A model generated the notes under the pieces. The model did not search any database and was not told the origin of the DNA. It saw only the letters and a program-made list of their open reading frames with translations. A stretch of DNA of 64,000 bases from Clostridium culturomicium (GTDB lineage Bacteria > Bacillota > Clostridia > Clostridiales > Clostridiaceae): NCBI RefSeq assembly GCF_000821305.1, contig NZ_CCXK01000013.1:310001-374000 (forward strand), read 5' to 3'. Shown here piece by piece: positions 8,137 through 16,923 of this stretch (its first letter is position 1; each line of letters opens with the position of its first letter). The position numbers and the translations under genes were made by a program.

Positions 8137-8167
8137 ATAAAAAAAGTAAGGTTAAGAGGGTGATTAA

Positions 8168-8419
8168 ATGGATAAAGAAAATACAGTTCAGTTTGATGTA
8201 ATGAAGAGTAAAAAGGACATGACAAAAGTTATTTTAACTGATGTATATAATGCCCTTATTGAGAAAGGCTATAATCCAGTGAATCAGTTAGTTGGATATC
8301 TTATATCTGGTGACCCAACATATATAACCAATTATAACGGAGCAAGAGCATTAGTTAGTAAACTAGAGAGAGACGATATATTAGAAGAAGTTTTAAAATC
8401 TTATCTAGAAATAAAATAA
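8168..8419 (+). CDS. ireB: IreB family regulatory phosphoprotein (DUF965)
   Basis: This 83-aa protein matches the IreB/YrzL family along its length, with the conserved NPVNQLVGYLISGDPTYI core and a Thr-rich N-terminal region. In Enterococcus faecalis IreB is phosphorylated by the PASTA kinase IreK on N-terminal threonines and affects cephalosporin tolerance. The likely partner kinase PrkC and phosphatase PrpC are encoded at 55312-58040. The position between alaS and ruvX is the conserved one in Firmicutes. The start has GAGGGTG upstream and a small terminator follows at 8418. Confidence 0.92.
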   Translation: MDKENTVQFDVMKSKKDMTKVILTDVYNALIEKGYNPVNQLVGYLISGDPTYITNYNGARALVSKLERDDILEEVLKSYLEIK

Positions 8420-8447
8420 AAATGCCTGTATAGGCATTTTTATTTTA
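8418..8447 (+). terminator. Intrinsic terminator after ireB
   Basis: A 9-bp stem AAAAATGCC/GGCATTTTT (8418-8426 with 8433-8441) has a 6-nt loop and a T-rich tail. Confidence 0.8.
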
Positions 8448-8615
8448 AAGTTACACATAATAAAATGGAATATAATCCTTATAAGTAACAATTAAGTTTA
8501 TTTTATAAATGGATAAATTCACATTTGAATTATCGTGAATATTTTTACGTTTTATTATGTGTATAAATTATAGTTTAAATATAATTATTCAGTTAATTAT
8601 ATCAAGGAGAAAAGA

Positions 8616-9029
8616 ATGAGAATACTTGGATTAGATGTTGGAGATAGAACTATTGGAGTTGCAATTAGTGATCCATTAGGATTTACAGCTCAAGGTATAA
8701 CAACAATAAGACGTAAAAAGGAAGAGCAGGATATAGAAAAAATACTAGAATTTTGTAATGAATATCAAGTTGAGACAATTATATCAGGACTTCCTAAAAA
8801 TATGAACGGAACAATTGGAGAGCAAGCTGAAAAGGTTCAAAAATTTTGCGCTGCATTAAGTGAACATACTGATATTGAAATAAAATTTTGGGATGAAAGA
8901 CTAACAACTATGGCGGCTCATAGAGTAATGCTGGAAGCTGATATGTCTAGAAAAAAAAGAAAAGGGTTAGTTGATAAAATTGCAGCTACATACATATTAC
9001 AAGGCTATTTAGATAGTCTAAGCAAGTAA
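8616..9029 (+). CDS. ruvX: Putative pre-16S rRNA nuclease / Holliday junction resolvase YqgF
   Basis: This 137-aa RNase H-fold protein belongs to the YqgF/RuvX family. The first acidic catalytic residue is in LGLDVGDRTIG near the N-terminus, the SGLPKNMNG turn follows, and the DERLTT and DKIAATYIL segments contain the other conserved acidic residues. Family members act in 16S rRNA 5'-end maturation and are also linked to Holliday-junction resolution; which role dominates here is unknown. It is the yrrK position of the alaS block. The ATG at 8616 has AAGGAGAAAAG upstream. Confidence 0.93.
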   Translation: MRILGLDVGDRTIGVAISDPLGFTAQGITTIRRKKEEQDIEKILEFCNEYQVETIISGLPKNMNGTIGEQAEKVQKFCAALSEHTDIEIKFWDERLTTMAAHRVMLEADMSRKKRKGLVDKIAATYILQGYLDSLSK

Positions 9030-9132
9030 CTTTATATTTTTATTGTTGATACATAGTTTATATAAATGTGAATAATAATCACTATAAAGGTGGTACGTTA
9101 TAGAGAAAAAAGTTAAATTTAGGAGGATTAAA

Positions 9133-9396
9133 ATGGACGAATTATTTGAAAACATAACACTTACAGATGAAGAAGGAAATGATGTAGAGTTTGAGGTAAT
9201 AACAAAATTAGATATAGAAGGTGCTGAATATTTTATTGTTGCGCCAGTAGAAGATAACGGTGAAGATGCACTAGCATTAAAAGTTGTTGTTGATGAAGCA
9301 GGAGAAGAGTATTTTGCAACTGTAGAAGATGATGAAGAATTCAACATGGTTAATGAAGCTTTTGAAGCGTTATATGAAGAAGGATTAATAGAGTAA
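9133..9396 (+). CDS. DUF1292 domain protein (YrzB-like)
   Basis: This 87-aa, strongly acidic protein matches the DUF1292/YrzB family. It begins with the typical DEEGNDVEFEV strand and has the DIEGAEYFIVAP core and a long run of Asp and Glu. Function is unknown. The ATG at 9133 has AGGAGG upstream. It occupies the conserved place between ruvX and the downstream regulator in Firmicutes. The stop is followed at once by an inverted repeat ahead of the fur-family gene. Confidence 0.88.
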   Translation: MDELFENITLTDEEGNDVEFEVITKLDIEGAEYFIVAPVEDNGEDALALKVVVDEAGEEYFATVEDDEEFNMVNEAFEALYEEGLIE

Positions 9397-9418
9397 ATCT
9401 ACGGATTTCACCGAAGAT
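9397..9418. other. Short inverted repeat ahead of the Fur-family gene
   Basis: ATCT-A-CGG at 9397-9404 and CCG-A-AGAT at 9411-9418 form imperfect arms around a 6-base centre. It sits between the DUF1292 stop and the Fur-family start (9437). It could be an operator or a small mRNA hairpin. It does not match the AT-rich Fur box. Confidence 0.35.
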
Positions 9419-9436
9419 AGAAAGGGGTTGTAGTTT

Positions 9437-9880
9437 ATGTCTAGTGAAAAAATAGAGAGCTTAAAAGTATCACTAAAGGAAAAAGGTTATAAATTAACAC
9501 CTCAAAGAAGATCTATACTTGATGAAATTATAAAGAATGAAGGCAGCCACCTTACAGCTGAAGAAATCTATGACCTGGTAAAGGTAAATTGCCCTGAAAT
9601 TGGACTTGCAACAGTTTATAGAACTGTTCAATTGCTAGAAGAAATGGGTGTGATCTACAAACTAGATTTAGATGATGGATGTAGCCGATATGAACTTTGT
9701 GATGAGGATGAAGGTCATCAGCATCATCATTTGGTATGTCAAAATTGTGGCGCTGTCATTGAAGTTGAAGGTGATCTTTTAGAGGAACTAGAACATATCG
9801 TTGAAAACAAGTATAATTTTAAAATCAAAAATCATAGTTTGAAATTTTATGGAATATGTGATAATTGTTCTTCCAAATAA
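9437..9880 (+). CDS. Fur family transcriptional regulator
   Basis: This 147-aa protein is a metal-dependent repressor of the Fur family. It has an N-terminal winged helix (LTPQRRSILDEI, then GLATVYRTVQLLEEMG) and a C-terminal dimerisation domain with the metal-rich HQHHHLVC segment. Structural zinc is expected at two CxxC pairs, C101/C104 and C141/C144, both present. Whether it senses iron (Fur), zinc (Zur) or peroxide (PerR) cannot be settled from the sequence. The ATG has AAAGGGG upstream. The gene is followed by a perfect palindrome at 9936 and then RNase J. Confidence 0.93.
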   Translation: MSSEKIESLKVSLKEKGYKLTPQRRSILDEIIKNEGSHLTAEEIYDLVKVNCPEIGLATVYRTVQLLEEMGVIYKLDLDDGCSRYELCDEDEGHQHHHLVCQNCGAVIEVEGDLLEELEHIVENKYNFKIKNHSLKFYGICDNCSSK

Positions 9881-9935
9881 AATTAGGAAGATATTTATAT
9901 AATTTCTTTAAAGAAGTGATTTGATTTGAACTTAA

Positions 9936-9959
9936 TGCTCCTCAGCGAGCTGAGGAGCA
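9936..9959. other. Perfect 11-bp palindrome between fur-family gene and RNase J
   Basis: TGCTCCTCAGC (9936-9946) and its exact complement (9949-9959) surround a GA centre. It is far more GC-rich than its surroundings. No T-run follows, so it is not a normal terminator; it could be an operator, a factor-dependent pause site or an mRNA hairpin. Confidence 0.6.
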
Positions 9960-10106
9960 CATAATTCTATAGGAATAATTCCAAGAGTTATTGTAACTAA
10001 ACTTCAAAATTAAATTTCTTCAAAAAAGGGACAAAACAATTTATGATTTTTATCGTATTATAATAATGATAAAAATCAAGAATTATAAGAAAAGGAGGGT
10101 AGAATT

Positions 10107-11774
10107 TTGAAAAAAGAAAAAGATAAAATTAAAATAATTCCACTTGGTGGATTAAATGAGATAGGGAAAAACCTTACGGCTATTGAGTATAAAGATGATA
10201 TAGTTGTAATAGACTGCGGACTTAAATTCCCAGATGATGAGATGTTAGGAATTGACGTAGTAATACCGGATGTAACCTATCTTGTAAAAAACCTTGAGAG
10301 AGTTACAGGAATATTTTTAACTCATGCTCATGAAGACCATATTGGAGCGCTTCCATATGTTTTAAAGCAGATTAATGTACCTATATACGGAACCAAGCTT
10401 ACATTAGGAATTGTTGAAAGTAAGCTGAAGGAACACGCCTTATTGGGTGTAGTAGATATGAGAGAGGTTAAACCTAGAGATATTGTAAAGCTAAATAATG
10501 TATCTGTAGAGTTCATTAAAACCAATCATAGTATTGCAGATTCCGTAGCTATTGCCATACACACACCACTAGGGGTTGTGCTTCATACAGGAGATTTCAA
10601 AATTGACTTTACACCTATAGATGGTGAAGTAGCTGATTTAGCTAGATTTGCCGAGTTAGGCAAGAAGGGTGTTACAGTGCTTTTAGCTGATAGTACTAAC
10701 GTTGAAAGACCAGGATATAGTATGTCAGAAAGTATAGTTGGTGAAAGTTTTGAGAAAATTTTTCATCGTGCAAAGGGTAGGGTAATAGTTGCAACCTTTG
10801 CATCTAATATTCATAGGGTTCAACAAATTATTACTGCAGCAAGAAATTATGGAAGAAAAGTTGCACTTTCAGGAAGAAGTATGGAAAATATTATAGCTGT
10901 TGCCATTGAGCTTGGATACATTAATATTGATGAAGATGCTTTAATAAGTATTGATGCAATAAATAAGTATCGTGATGATGAAATAGTTATGATAACTACA
11001 GGAAGCCAGGGAGAGCCTATGGCGGCACTTTCGAGAATGGCTGCTTCAGAGCATAAAAAAGTAAATATACAAGAGGGCGATTTGGTTATTATTTCTGCAT
11101 CGCCAATACCTGGTAATGAAAAGCTTGTTTCAAAAGTAATCAACCAGTTATTTAAAAAGGGTGCAGATGTAATATATGAGTCATTAGCAGAAGTCCATGT
11201 TTCAGGGCATGCTTACCAAGAAGAGCTTAAACTTATGCAGACTTTAGTTAAACCAAAATTCTTTATCCCTGTACACGGGGAATATAGACATTTAAAACAG
11301 CATGGAGAATTAGCTGTTAAGCTGGGCTTACCAGAGAAAAATGTTTATATAGGGGAGATTGGTGACGTTATCGAAGTTAACAGGTCATCTATAAGAAAGT
11401 CAGGAACAGTAGTTTCAGGGCAAATTTTTGTGGATGGACTTGGAGTTGGAGACGTAGGAAATATAGTTCTAAGAGATAGAAAGCATTTATCTCAAGATGG
11501 AATATTAACAGTAGTAGTTACACTGGGTAAAGGCACAGGTACTGTAGTAGCAGGGCCAGATATAATATCTAGAGGTTTCGTATATGTTAGAGAATCAGAG
11601 GACTTAATGGAGAAAGCTAGAGAAGTTGTAAGAGATGCATTGGAAGAATGCGAAGAAAAGAGAATTACTGAATGGCCTACTATTAAATCGAGTATTAGAG
11701 AGGCTCTTAGAGTATATCTATATGAAAAAACTAAGAGGCGTCCAATGATATTACCTATAATTATGGAAGTTTAG
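10107..11774 (+). CDS. rnj: Ribonuclease J
   Basis: RNase J (555 aa) is a metallo-beta-lactamase-fold endonuclease and 5'-3' exonuclease that processes and decays mRNA and rRNA in the cytoplasm. The zinc motif HAHEDH is at residues 73-78. The beta-CASP region follows (ATFASNIHRVQQI, then SGRSMENI) with a late HVSGHA motif, and the C-terminal domain is complete. The start is a TTG at 10107 with AGGAGG 8 bases upstream; no ATG fits. The coding region has the usual length for the family. Confidence 0.96.
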   Translation: MKKEKDKIKIIPLGGLNEIGKNLTAIEYKDDIVVIDCGLKFPDDEMLGIDVVIPDVTYLVKNLERVTGIFLTHAHEDHIGALPYVLKQINVPIYGTKLTLGIVESKLKEHALLGVVDMREVKPRDIVKLNNVSVEFIKTNHSIADSVAIAIHTPLGVVLHTGDFKIDFTPIDGEVADLARFAELGKKGVTVLLADSTNVERPGYSMSESIVGESFEKIFHRAKGRVIVATFASNIHRVQQIITAARNYGRKVALSGRSMENIIAVAIELGYINIDEDALISIDAINKYRDDEIVMITTGSQGEPMAALSRMAASEHKKVNIQEGDLVIISASPIPGNEKLVSKVINQLFKKGADVIYESLAEVHVSGHAYQEELKLMQTLVKPKFFIPVHGEYRHLKQHGELAVKLGLPEKNVYIGEIGDVIEVNRSSIRKSGTVVSGQIFVDGLGVGDVGNIVLRDRKHLSQDGILTVVVTLGKGTGTVVAGPDIISRGFVYVRESEDLMEKAREVVRDALEECEEKRITEWPTIKSSIREALRVYLYEKTKRRPMILPIIMEV

Positions 11775-11802
11775 TAAGTATAAATCTAATAGAAAATTAA
11801 AG

Positions 11803-11839
11803 TTTTAAGCTTCAGTAAAAACTTTAACTGAAGCTTAAA
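11803..11839 (+). terminator. Hairpin after RNase J, weak terminator
   Basis: About 13 bp pair between 11803-11816 and 11827-11839 around a 10-nt loop. The tail (CTTAATAT) is poor in T, so termination may be weak. Confidence 0.45.
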
Positions 11840-11992
11840 GCTTAATATATAAATGGAATAAACTAAAAACTTAAATTATATGAGTTAGGAATATTATAAT
11901 AAGATAGCCAAAAAGATGATATCCTGTATGCAATTAACAGGAATTAATGTTAAATCTATTCTATGTTGGAATTGAATAAACTTTTAATTTCA

Positions 11993-12021
11993 TTGACTTT
12001 TATTCAACATAATATTAGAAT
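11993..12021 (+). promoter_or_regulatory. Sigma-A promoter of typA
   Basis: TTGACT (11993-11998), a 17-base spacer and TAGAAT (12016-12021) form a near-consensus promoter. The spacer lies in an imperfect inverted repeat. The start site would be near 12028. Confidence 0.65.
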
Positions 12022-12038
12022 TGAAATAGTTGATTTTG

Positions 12039-12068
12039 ATTGGATACCTTAGTATCCAATTTTATTTT
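12039..12068 (+). terminator. Terminator-like hairpin in the typA leader
   Basis: A perfect 9-bp stem (12039-12047 with 12052-12060) has a 4-nt loop and is followed by TTTATTTT. It lies about 10 bases after the predicted typA start site and 44 bases before its ATG. It may be an attenuator or a 5' stabilising hairpin. Confidence 0.6.
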
Positions 12069-12111
12069 GTAAAAAATAAGACATATGATAAAAAAATTTT
12101 GGAGGAATAAT

Positions 12112-13938
12112 ATGAATTTATATACAAGAGAAGATATAAGAAACATTGCTATCATTGCCCACGTTGACCACGGTAAAACTACACTAGTTGATGCTCTTTT
12201 AAAGCAAAGTAAGGTTTTCAGAGAGAATGAAGCTATTGAGGAAAGAGTAATGGACTCTAATGATTTAGAGAGAGAAAGAGGAATTACAATTCTTTCTAAA
12301 AACACTGCAGTAATGTACAATGATGTTAAAATTAACATTATAGACACTCCTGGACACGCTGACTTCGGTGGAGAGGTTGAACGTGTACTTAAAATGGTTG
12401 ACAGCGTTCTACTTGTTGTTGACGCTTATGAAGGTGCAATGCCACAAACTAAGTTCGTTCTAAAAAAGGCTCTTGAGCTTGGATTAGAGCCAATGGTTGT
12501 TATCAATAAAATAGATAGAAAAGATGCTAGACCAGAAGCAGTTATTGATGAGATATTTGACTTATTCGTTGAGTTAGGGGCTACTGATGAGCAGTTAGAC
12601 TTTAAGGTTATCTATGCTTCAGCAAGAAATGGTGTTGCTACAGCAGAGCTTGAAGACGAGCCAGTTGATATGGTTCCATTATTCGAGGCTATAATTGAAA
12701 CAGTTAACCCACCAAAAGGATATGTTGATGAGCCATTACAAATGCTTGTAACTTCATTAGACTATAATGAGTACGTTGGTAAAATTGGAATTGGTAAAAT
12801 CGAAAGAGGAGTAATTAAAAAGAACCAGACTGTAGCGCAAATTGCTAAAGATGGAACTAAGAAAAATGTAAAAATATCTAACGTTTATACTTATGATGGA
12901 TTAAAGAGAGTGGAAGTAGAAGAAGCTAAGCTTGGAGATATAGTTGCTATATCAGGAATTCCAGCTATTCACATAGGAGAAACTATAGCTGATGCTGCAT
13001 GTCCGGAAGCTCTTCCATTTGTAGAAATTGACGAGCCAACACTAAACATGAACTTTATTGTTAACAATTCACCATTTGCAGGTCAAGATGGAGAATTTGT
13101 TACATCTAGACATTTAAGAGATAGATTAATGAAGGAGCTTGAAACAAACGTAAGTTTAAGAGTTGAAGAAACTGATTCTGCAGATTCATTCAAAGTTAGT
13201 GGAAGAGGAGAACTTCACCTTTCAATTCTTATAGAAACAATGAGAAGAGAAGGATATGAGTTCCAGGTTTCTAAACCAACAGTTATATACAAGCATGAAA
13301 ATGGTGAGCTTTTAGAGCCGATTGAAAACTTAACAATGGACGTACCAGAAGAGTACATGGGTGTTGTTATGGAGAAAATGGGACCAAGAAAAGCAGAAAT
13401 GGTAAACATGACAAGTGCAGTTAATGGATATACAAGACTTGAATTCAGAGTTCCTTCAAGAGGATTAATCGGTTTAAGAAACGAATTCATGACTGAAACA
13501 AGAGGAAATGGAATCATGAACCACGTATTAGATGGTTATGAGAAATATAAAGGCGACATAGTAGAGAGAAGCAGAGGTTCATTAGTGGTATTCGAATCTG
13601 GTGAATCAGTAAGTTATGGTCTATTTAATGCACAAGAGAGAGGTAGATTATTCATAGGACCTGGAGTTCCAGTATACCAAGGTATGGTTTGTGGAGAGTG
13701 TTCTAGAAATGAAGACATAGAAGTTAACGTATGTAAGAAAAAACACCTTTCTAATACAAGAGCATCTGGTTCAGATGATGCTTTAAAATTAATACCAGTA
13801 CCAAATATGTCTCTAGAGCAATGTATTGAATTCATTGGTTCAGATGAGCTTGTTGAGGTTACACCAAAAACTATCAGACTTAGAAAGAAAATCTTAGATC
13901 CAACTATGAGAAAAAGAGCGGCTGCTTCAAAGAAGTAA
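12112..13938 (+). CDS. typA: Ribosome-associated GTPase TypA/BipA
   Basis: TypA (608 aa) is a translational GTPase of the EF-G/LepA class, important for ribosome assembly at low temperature and under stress. Visible motifs are G1 AHVDHGKTT, the switch II DTPGHADFGGEVERV and NKIDR. EF-G-like domains II, III and V and the family's own C-terminal domain follow, ending KKRAAASKK-like. The start is the ATG at 12112 with GGAGG 6 bases upstream; a longer in-frame ATG at 12085 would begin before this SD and is unlikely. Its promoter and a terminator-like leader hairpin lie just upstream. Confidence 0.97.
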   Translation: MNLYTREDIRNIAIIAHVDHGKTTLVDALLKQSKVFRENEAIEERVMDSNDLERERGITILSKNTAVMYNDVKINIIDTPGHADFGGEVERVLKMVDSVLLVVDAYEGAMPQTKFVLKKALELGLEPMVVINKIDRKDARPEAVIDEIFDLFVELGATDEQLDFKVIYASARNGVATAELEDEPVDMVPLFEAIIETVNPPKGYVDEPLQMLVTSLDYNEYVGKIGIGKIERGVIKKNQTVAQIAKDGTKKNVKISNVYTYDGLKRVEVEEAKLGDIVAISGIPAIHIGETIADAACPEALPFVEIDEPTLNMNFIVNNSPFAGQDGEFVTSRHLRDRLMKELETNVSLRVEETDSADSFKVSGRGELHLSILIETMRREGYEFQVSKPTVIYKHENGELLEPIENLTMDVPEEYMGVVMEKMGPRKAEMVNMTSAVNGYTRLEFRVPSRGLIGLRNEFMTETRGNGIMNHVLDGYEKYKGDIVERSRGSLVVFESGESVSYGLFNAQERGRLFIGPGVPVYQGMVCGECSRNEDIEVNVCKKKHLSNTRASGSDDALKLIPVPNMSLEQCIEFIGSDELVEVTPKTIRLRKKILDPTMRKRAAASKK

Positions 13939-13966
13939 GTGAAAGTAGATATCATGGGGGTATAGT

Positions 13967-14965
13967 ATGAAGAAGATATTAGGAATAATTGCATGGTCCA
14001 TAGTTGCATTATTTTTCCTTGCCATTGTTTCATCATTTTTTTATTATGGTTATGCTACTAAAAAACCACTCAAGGGTAAAGGTGAGATTGAAGTTGTAGT
14101 AAATGAAGGAGACTCTTTATACGGAGTTGTTGAAAGACTAGATGATGAAGGTAAGCTTAAGAATAGAGTATGTATGAATATATACATGAGATTAAAAGGA
14201 CCTTCAGCTAATATTTTACCAGGAACTTTTGAGGTTCCTGCTGATTCCTCTTTTGAAGAGATGATTTCAATTTTAGAGAAAGAGCCAGAAGGAAGCAGTA
14301 GTTCAATTACCATTCCAGAAGGTTATGATATTGAGGAAATGGGAGACTTATTTGAAAGTAAGGGACTCTTTACAAAAGCAGAATTTATTGAAGCAGTAAA
14401 GGCTTATCCTGTTCCTAGCTATATACCTGAATCAACAGAAAGAAGGTATGATTTAGAAGGGTTCTTGTTCCCAGATACATATAAATTTAATTTAAATGTA
14501 TCACCAGAAGAAGTAATAAGAACAATGCTTAATGTATTCGAACAGAAAGTTGTAAGTATTGTTGGAAATAAAGAAGATATATATAAATACGTTACAATGG
14601 CTTCAATTATTGAAGGTGAAACTATGGCAGATGATGAAAGAAGTATCGTTGCTTCTGTAATAAATAACAGAATTGCAAAGGGTATGATGCTTCAGATTGA
14701 TGCGACTGTAATATATGCGTTAGGTGAACATGTGGATACAGTTTTATATAAACATTTAGAGATAGATTCACCTTATAATACGTATAAAAACTATAATTTA
14801 CCTGTAGGACCTATTGGTAGTCCAGGATTAGAGTCTATTAAGGCTGCAATGAATCCAGCACAAACGGATTACTTATTCTATGTGTTGACTGAAGATGGAG
14901 TACATCACTATTTTACGAATGATTATCAAGATTTCTTGAATAAACAGGCAGAATTAGGATATTAA
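13967..14965 (+). CDS. mltG: Endolytic murein transglycosylase MltG
   Basis: MltG (332 aa) cleaves nascent peptidoglycan strands and is thought to end glycan synthesis. A single N-terminal membrane helix (about residues 4-27) anchors it, with a LysM-like segment (EGDSLYGVVERL) next. The YceG catalytic domain carries the key glutamate in ASIIEGET. The PVGPIGSPGLESIKAA stretch near the end is typical. This is the yrrL position, directly before trmR. The ATG is preceded by GGGGG. A hairpin follows at 14974. Confidence 0.95.
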   Translation: MKKILGIIAWSIVALFFLAIVSSFFYYGYATKKPLKGKGEIEVVVNEGDSLYGVVERLDDEGKLKNRVCMNIYMRLKGPSANILPGTFEVPADSSFEEMISILEKEPEGSSSSITIPEGYDIEEMGDLFESKGLFTKAEFIEAVKAYPVPSYIPESTERRYDLEGFLFPDTYKFNLNVSPEEVIRTMLNVFEQKVVSIVGNKEDIYKYVTMASIIEGETMADDERSIVASVINNRIAKGMMLQIDATVIYALGEHVDTVLYKHLEIDSPYNTYKNYNLPVGPIGSPGLESIKAAMNPAQTDYLFYVLTEDGVHHYFTNDYQDFLNKQAELGY

Positions 14966-14973
14966 ATTAAATA

Positions 14974-15016
14974 ATAAAGTTATAAGCTCAGAAGGGTTTT
15001 GGGCTTATAACTTTAT
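14974..15016 (+). terminator. Hairpin between mltG and trmR
   Basis: A 16-bp stem (14974-14989 with 15001-15016, one G-U pair) with an 11-nt loop starts 9 bases after the mltG stop. The T-rich tail is short, so it may allow read-through into trmR. Confidence 0.65.
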
Positions 15017-15047
15017 ATTGAAATTAAGATATTAAGTGGAGGAAGAT

Positions 15048-15731
15048 ATGAGCGGAATTACCTATGATTATATGGAAAAATATCTAAGAGAACTTATTGG
15101 AGACTCGAAAGGGATTATTAAAGAACTAGAAGAGTTTGCAGAAGCTAATGGAGTTCCTATTGTACAAAAAGAAGCAGCTAGGCTGTTAGAATTTATGGTA
15201 ACTGTAAAGAAACCAAAAAAAATATTAGAGCTTGGAACAGCCATAGGATATTCCTCCATATTAATGGAATTAGCAGCAGAAAATAATGTTGAAATTACAA
15301 CTATCGAAAGAGATGATAAGATGGTTGAATATGCAACTGAAAATATAAAAAAAGCAGGGTTTGAGGATAAGATTACTATTCTTCATGGAGATTGTTTAGA
15401 AATTCTAGAAACTTTAGATGATGAGTATGATTTAATTTTTATGGATGCAGGAAAAGGGCATTATAGTCACTTCTTGCCACATTGCTTAAGAATGTTAGCA
15501 AAAGACGGAATGATCATAGCTGATAATGTTTTATTTAGGGGAATGGTTGCTTGTAAGGATTTAATGATTAGAAGAAAGATAACCATTGTTAAAAGAATGA
15601 AAAATTATATGGAAACCATATCTCAAGATGAAAATTTACTTACAACAGTATTACCAATGGGAGATGGTATAGCATTAACAGTTAGGAGGAATGAAAATGA
15701 AAAGACCGGAACTGCTGGCACCAGCAGGTAA
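15048..15731 (+). CDS. trmR: tRNA 5-hydroxyuridine methyltransferase TrmR
   Basis: This 227-aa SAM-dependent O-methyltransferase (family 3, YrrM-like) is predicted to methylate 5-hydroxyuridine at tRNA position 34 to 5-methoxyuridine. The SAM site appears as LELGTAIGYSS, the acidic ribose ligand lies in TTIERDDKM, and the metal-binding aspartates are in FMDAGKGHY and ADNVL. The ATG at 15048 is chosen because GGAGG is at 15038-15042; the in-frame GTG at 15036 overlaps it. The end overlaps the trhP start by 35 bases, which supports coupling of the hydroxylation and methylation enzymes. Confidence 0.92.
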   Translation: MSGITYDYMEKYLRELIGDSKGIIKELEEFAEANGVPIVQKEAARLLEFMVTVKKPKKILELGTAIGYSSILMELAAENNVEITTIERDDKMVEYATENIKKAGFEDKITILHGDCLEILETLDDEYDLIFMDAGKGHYSHFLPHCLRMLAKDGMIIADNVLFRGMVACKDLMIRRKITIVKRMKNYMETISQDENLLTTVLPMGDGIALTVRRNENEKTGTAGTSR

Positions 15732-16923
15732 CTTAGAGAAATTAAAGGCAGCTATCAATTTTGGAGCTGATGCAGTATATTTAGGAGGAAGCAAGCTTAA
15801 CCTTAGAGCTTTTGCTGACAACTTTACAAACGAACAATTAGTAGAAGGTGTGGAGTTTGCACACTCTAAAGGAAAAAAGGTTTATGTTACCTTAAACGTA
15901 TTCCCTCATAATGAAGATTTAGAAGGAATTGAAGAATATCTTGTAGAGTTATATGAGTCAGGTGTTGATGCTATTATAGTATCTGATCCTGGTATTATAA
16001 TGATCGCAAGAGAGACCGTTCCTAATATGGAAATACACTTAAGTACTCAGGCTAACACTGTAAACTGGAAAACTTGTGAGTTTTGGTACAAGATGGGTGT
16101 TAAGAGAGTTGTATTAGCTAGAGAACTTTCTTTAGAAGAAATAGCAAAGGTTCAAAAGAAAATTCCAGAAGATATGGATCTTGAAATATTTGTACACGGT
16201 TCAATGTGTATGGCTTATTCTGGACGATGTGTTATTTCAAATTATATGGTTGGAAGAGATTCAAATAGAGGATCTTGTGCACAACCATGTAGATATAAGT
16301 ATCATTTAGTGGAAGAAAAACGTGAAGGCGAATACTATCCTGTTATTGAAGATGATAGAGGAAGTTACATAATGAACTCTAAGGATTTATGCATGATTGA
16401 GCATATTCCAGAGCTTATGAGCACGGGAGCTTTATCATTTAAAATTGAAGGAAGAATGAAAAGTGTATATTATGTTGCAAGTGTTGTTAAAGCATACAGA
16501 GAAGCAATTGATGAATATATGAAATCTCCTGAGGATTATAAGTTTAATCCAAGATGGTTAGAAGATTTAAATAAGCCTAGTCATAGAGAATATTATACTG
16601 GATTCTTCTTTAATGAGGAGAATAAGCAAATACAAGAAAGCTCTGCTTATATCAGAAGCTACGATGTAGTTGGTGTAGTTAAAGCTTATGACAAAGCAAC
16701 TGGGATAGCTACAATTGAGCATAAAAATAAGGTTGTTGAAGGCGATAAGGTAGAAGTTATGAGACCTATTGGAGCAAATGTTGAAATTACATTAAATGAC
16801 CTTCATGATGAAAAAGGAAATAAGATTCCAACAGCACCAAGTTCAAAGATGATTTATACTGCTAAGGTTGAATTAGACCTTGAAGAAAATGATATTTTAA
16901 TTAAGGCTAAGGAGGAAGTTTAA
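15697..16923 (+). CDS. trhP: U32 family peptidase-like tRNA hydroxylation protein TrhP
   Basis: This 408-aa protein of the U32 family matches TrhP/YrrO, needed for 5-hydroxyuridine at tRNA position 34 through a prephenate-dependent route. It begins RPELLAPAGNLEKLKAAI, has the family signature EIFVHGSMCMAYSGRC, and has further conserved cysteines in GSCAQPCR that may bind an Fe-S cluster. It starts inside the end of trmR; the ATG at 15697 is preferred because the AGGAGG at 15684-15689 is too close to the ATG at 15691. B. subtilis has two such proteins in this place (YrrN and YrrO); only one is seen here. Confidence 0.92.
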   Translation: MKRPELLAPAGNLEKLKAAINFGADAVYLGGSKLNLRAFADNFTNEQLVEGVEFAHSKGKKVYVTLNVFPHNEDLEGIEEYLVELYESGVDAIIVSDPGIIMIARETVPNMEIHLSTQANTVNWKTCEFWYKMGVKRVVLARELSLEEIAKVQKKIPEDMDLEIFVHGSMCMAYSGRCVISNYMVGRDSNRGSCAQPCRYKYHLVEEKREGEYYPVIEDDRGSYIMNSKDLCMIEHIPELMSTGALSFKIEGRMKSVYYVASVVKAYREAIDEYMKSPEDYKFNPRWLEDLNKPSHREYYTGFFFNEENKQIQESSAYIRSYDVVGVVKAYDKATGIATIEHKNKVVEGDKVEVMRPIGANVEITLNDLHDEKGNKIPTAPSSKMIYTAKVELDLEENDILIKAKEEV

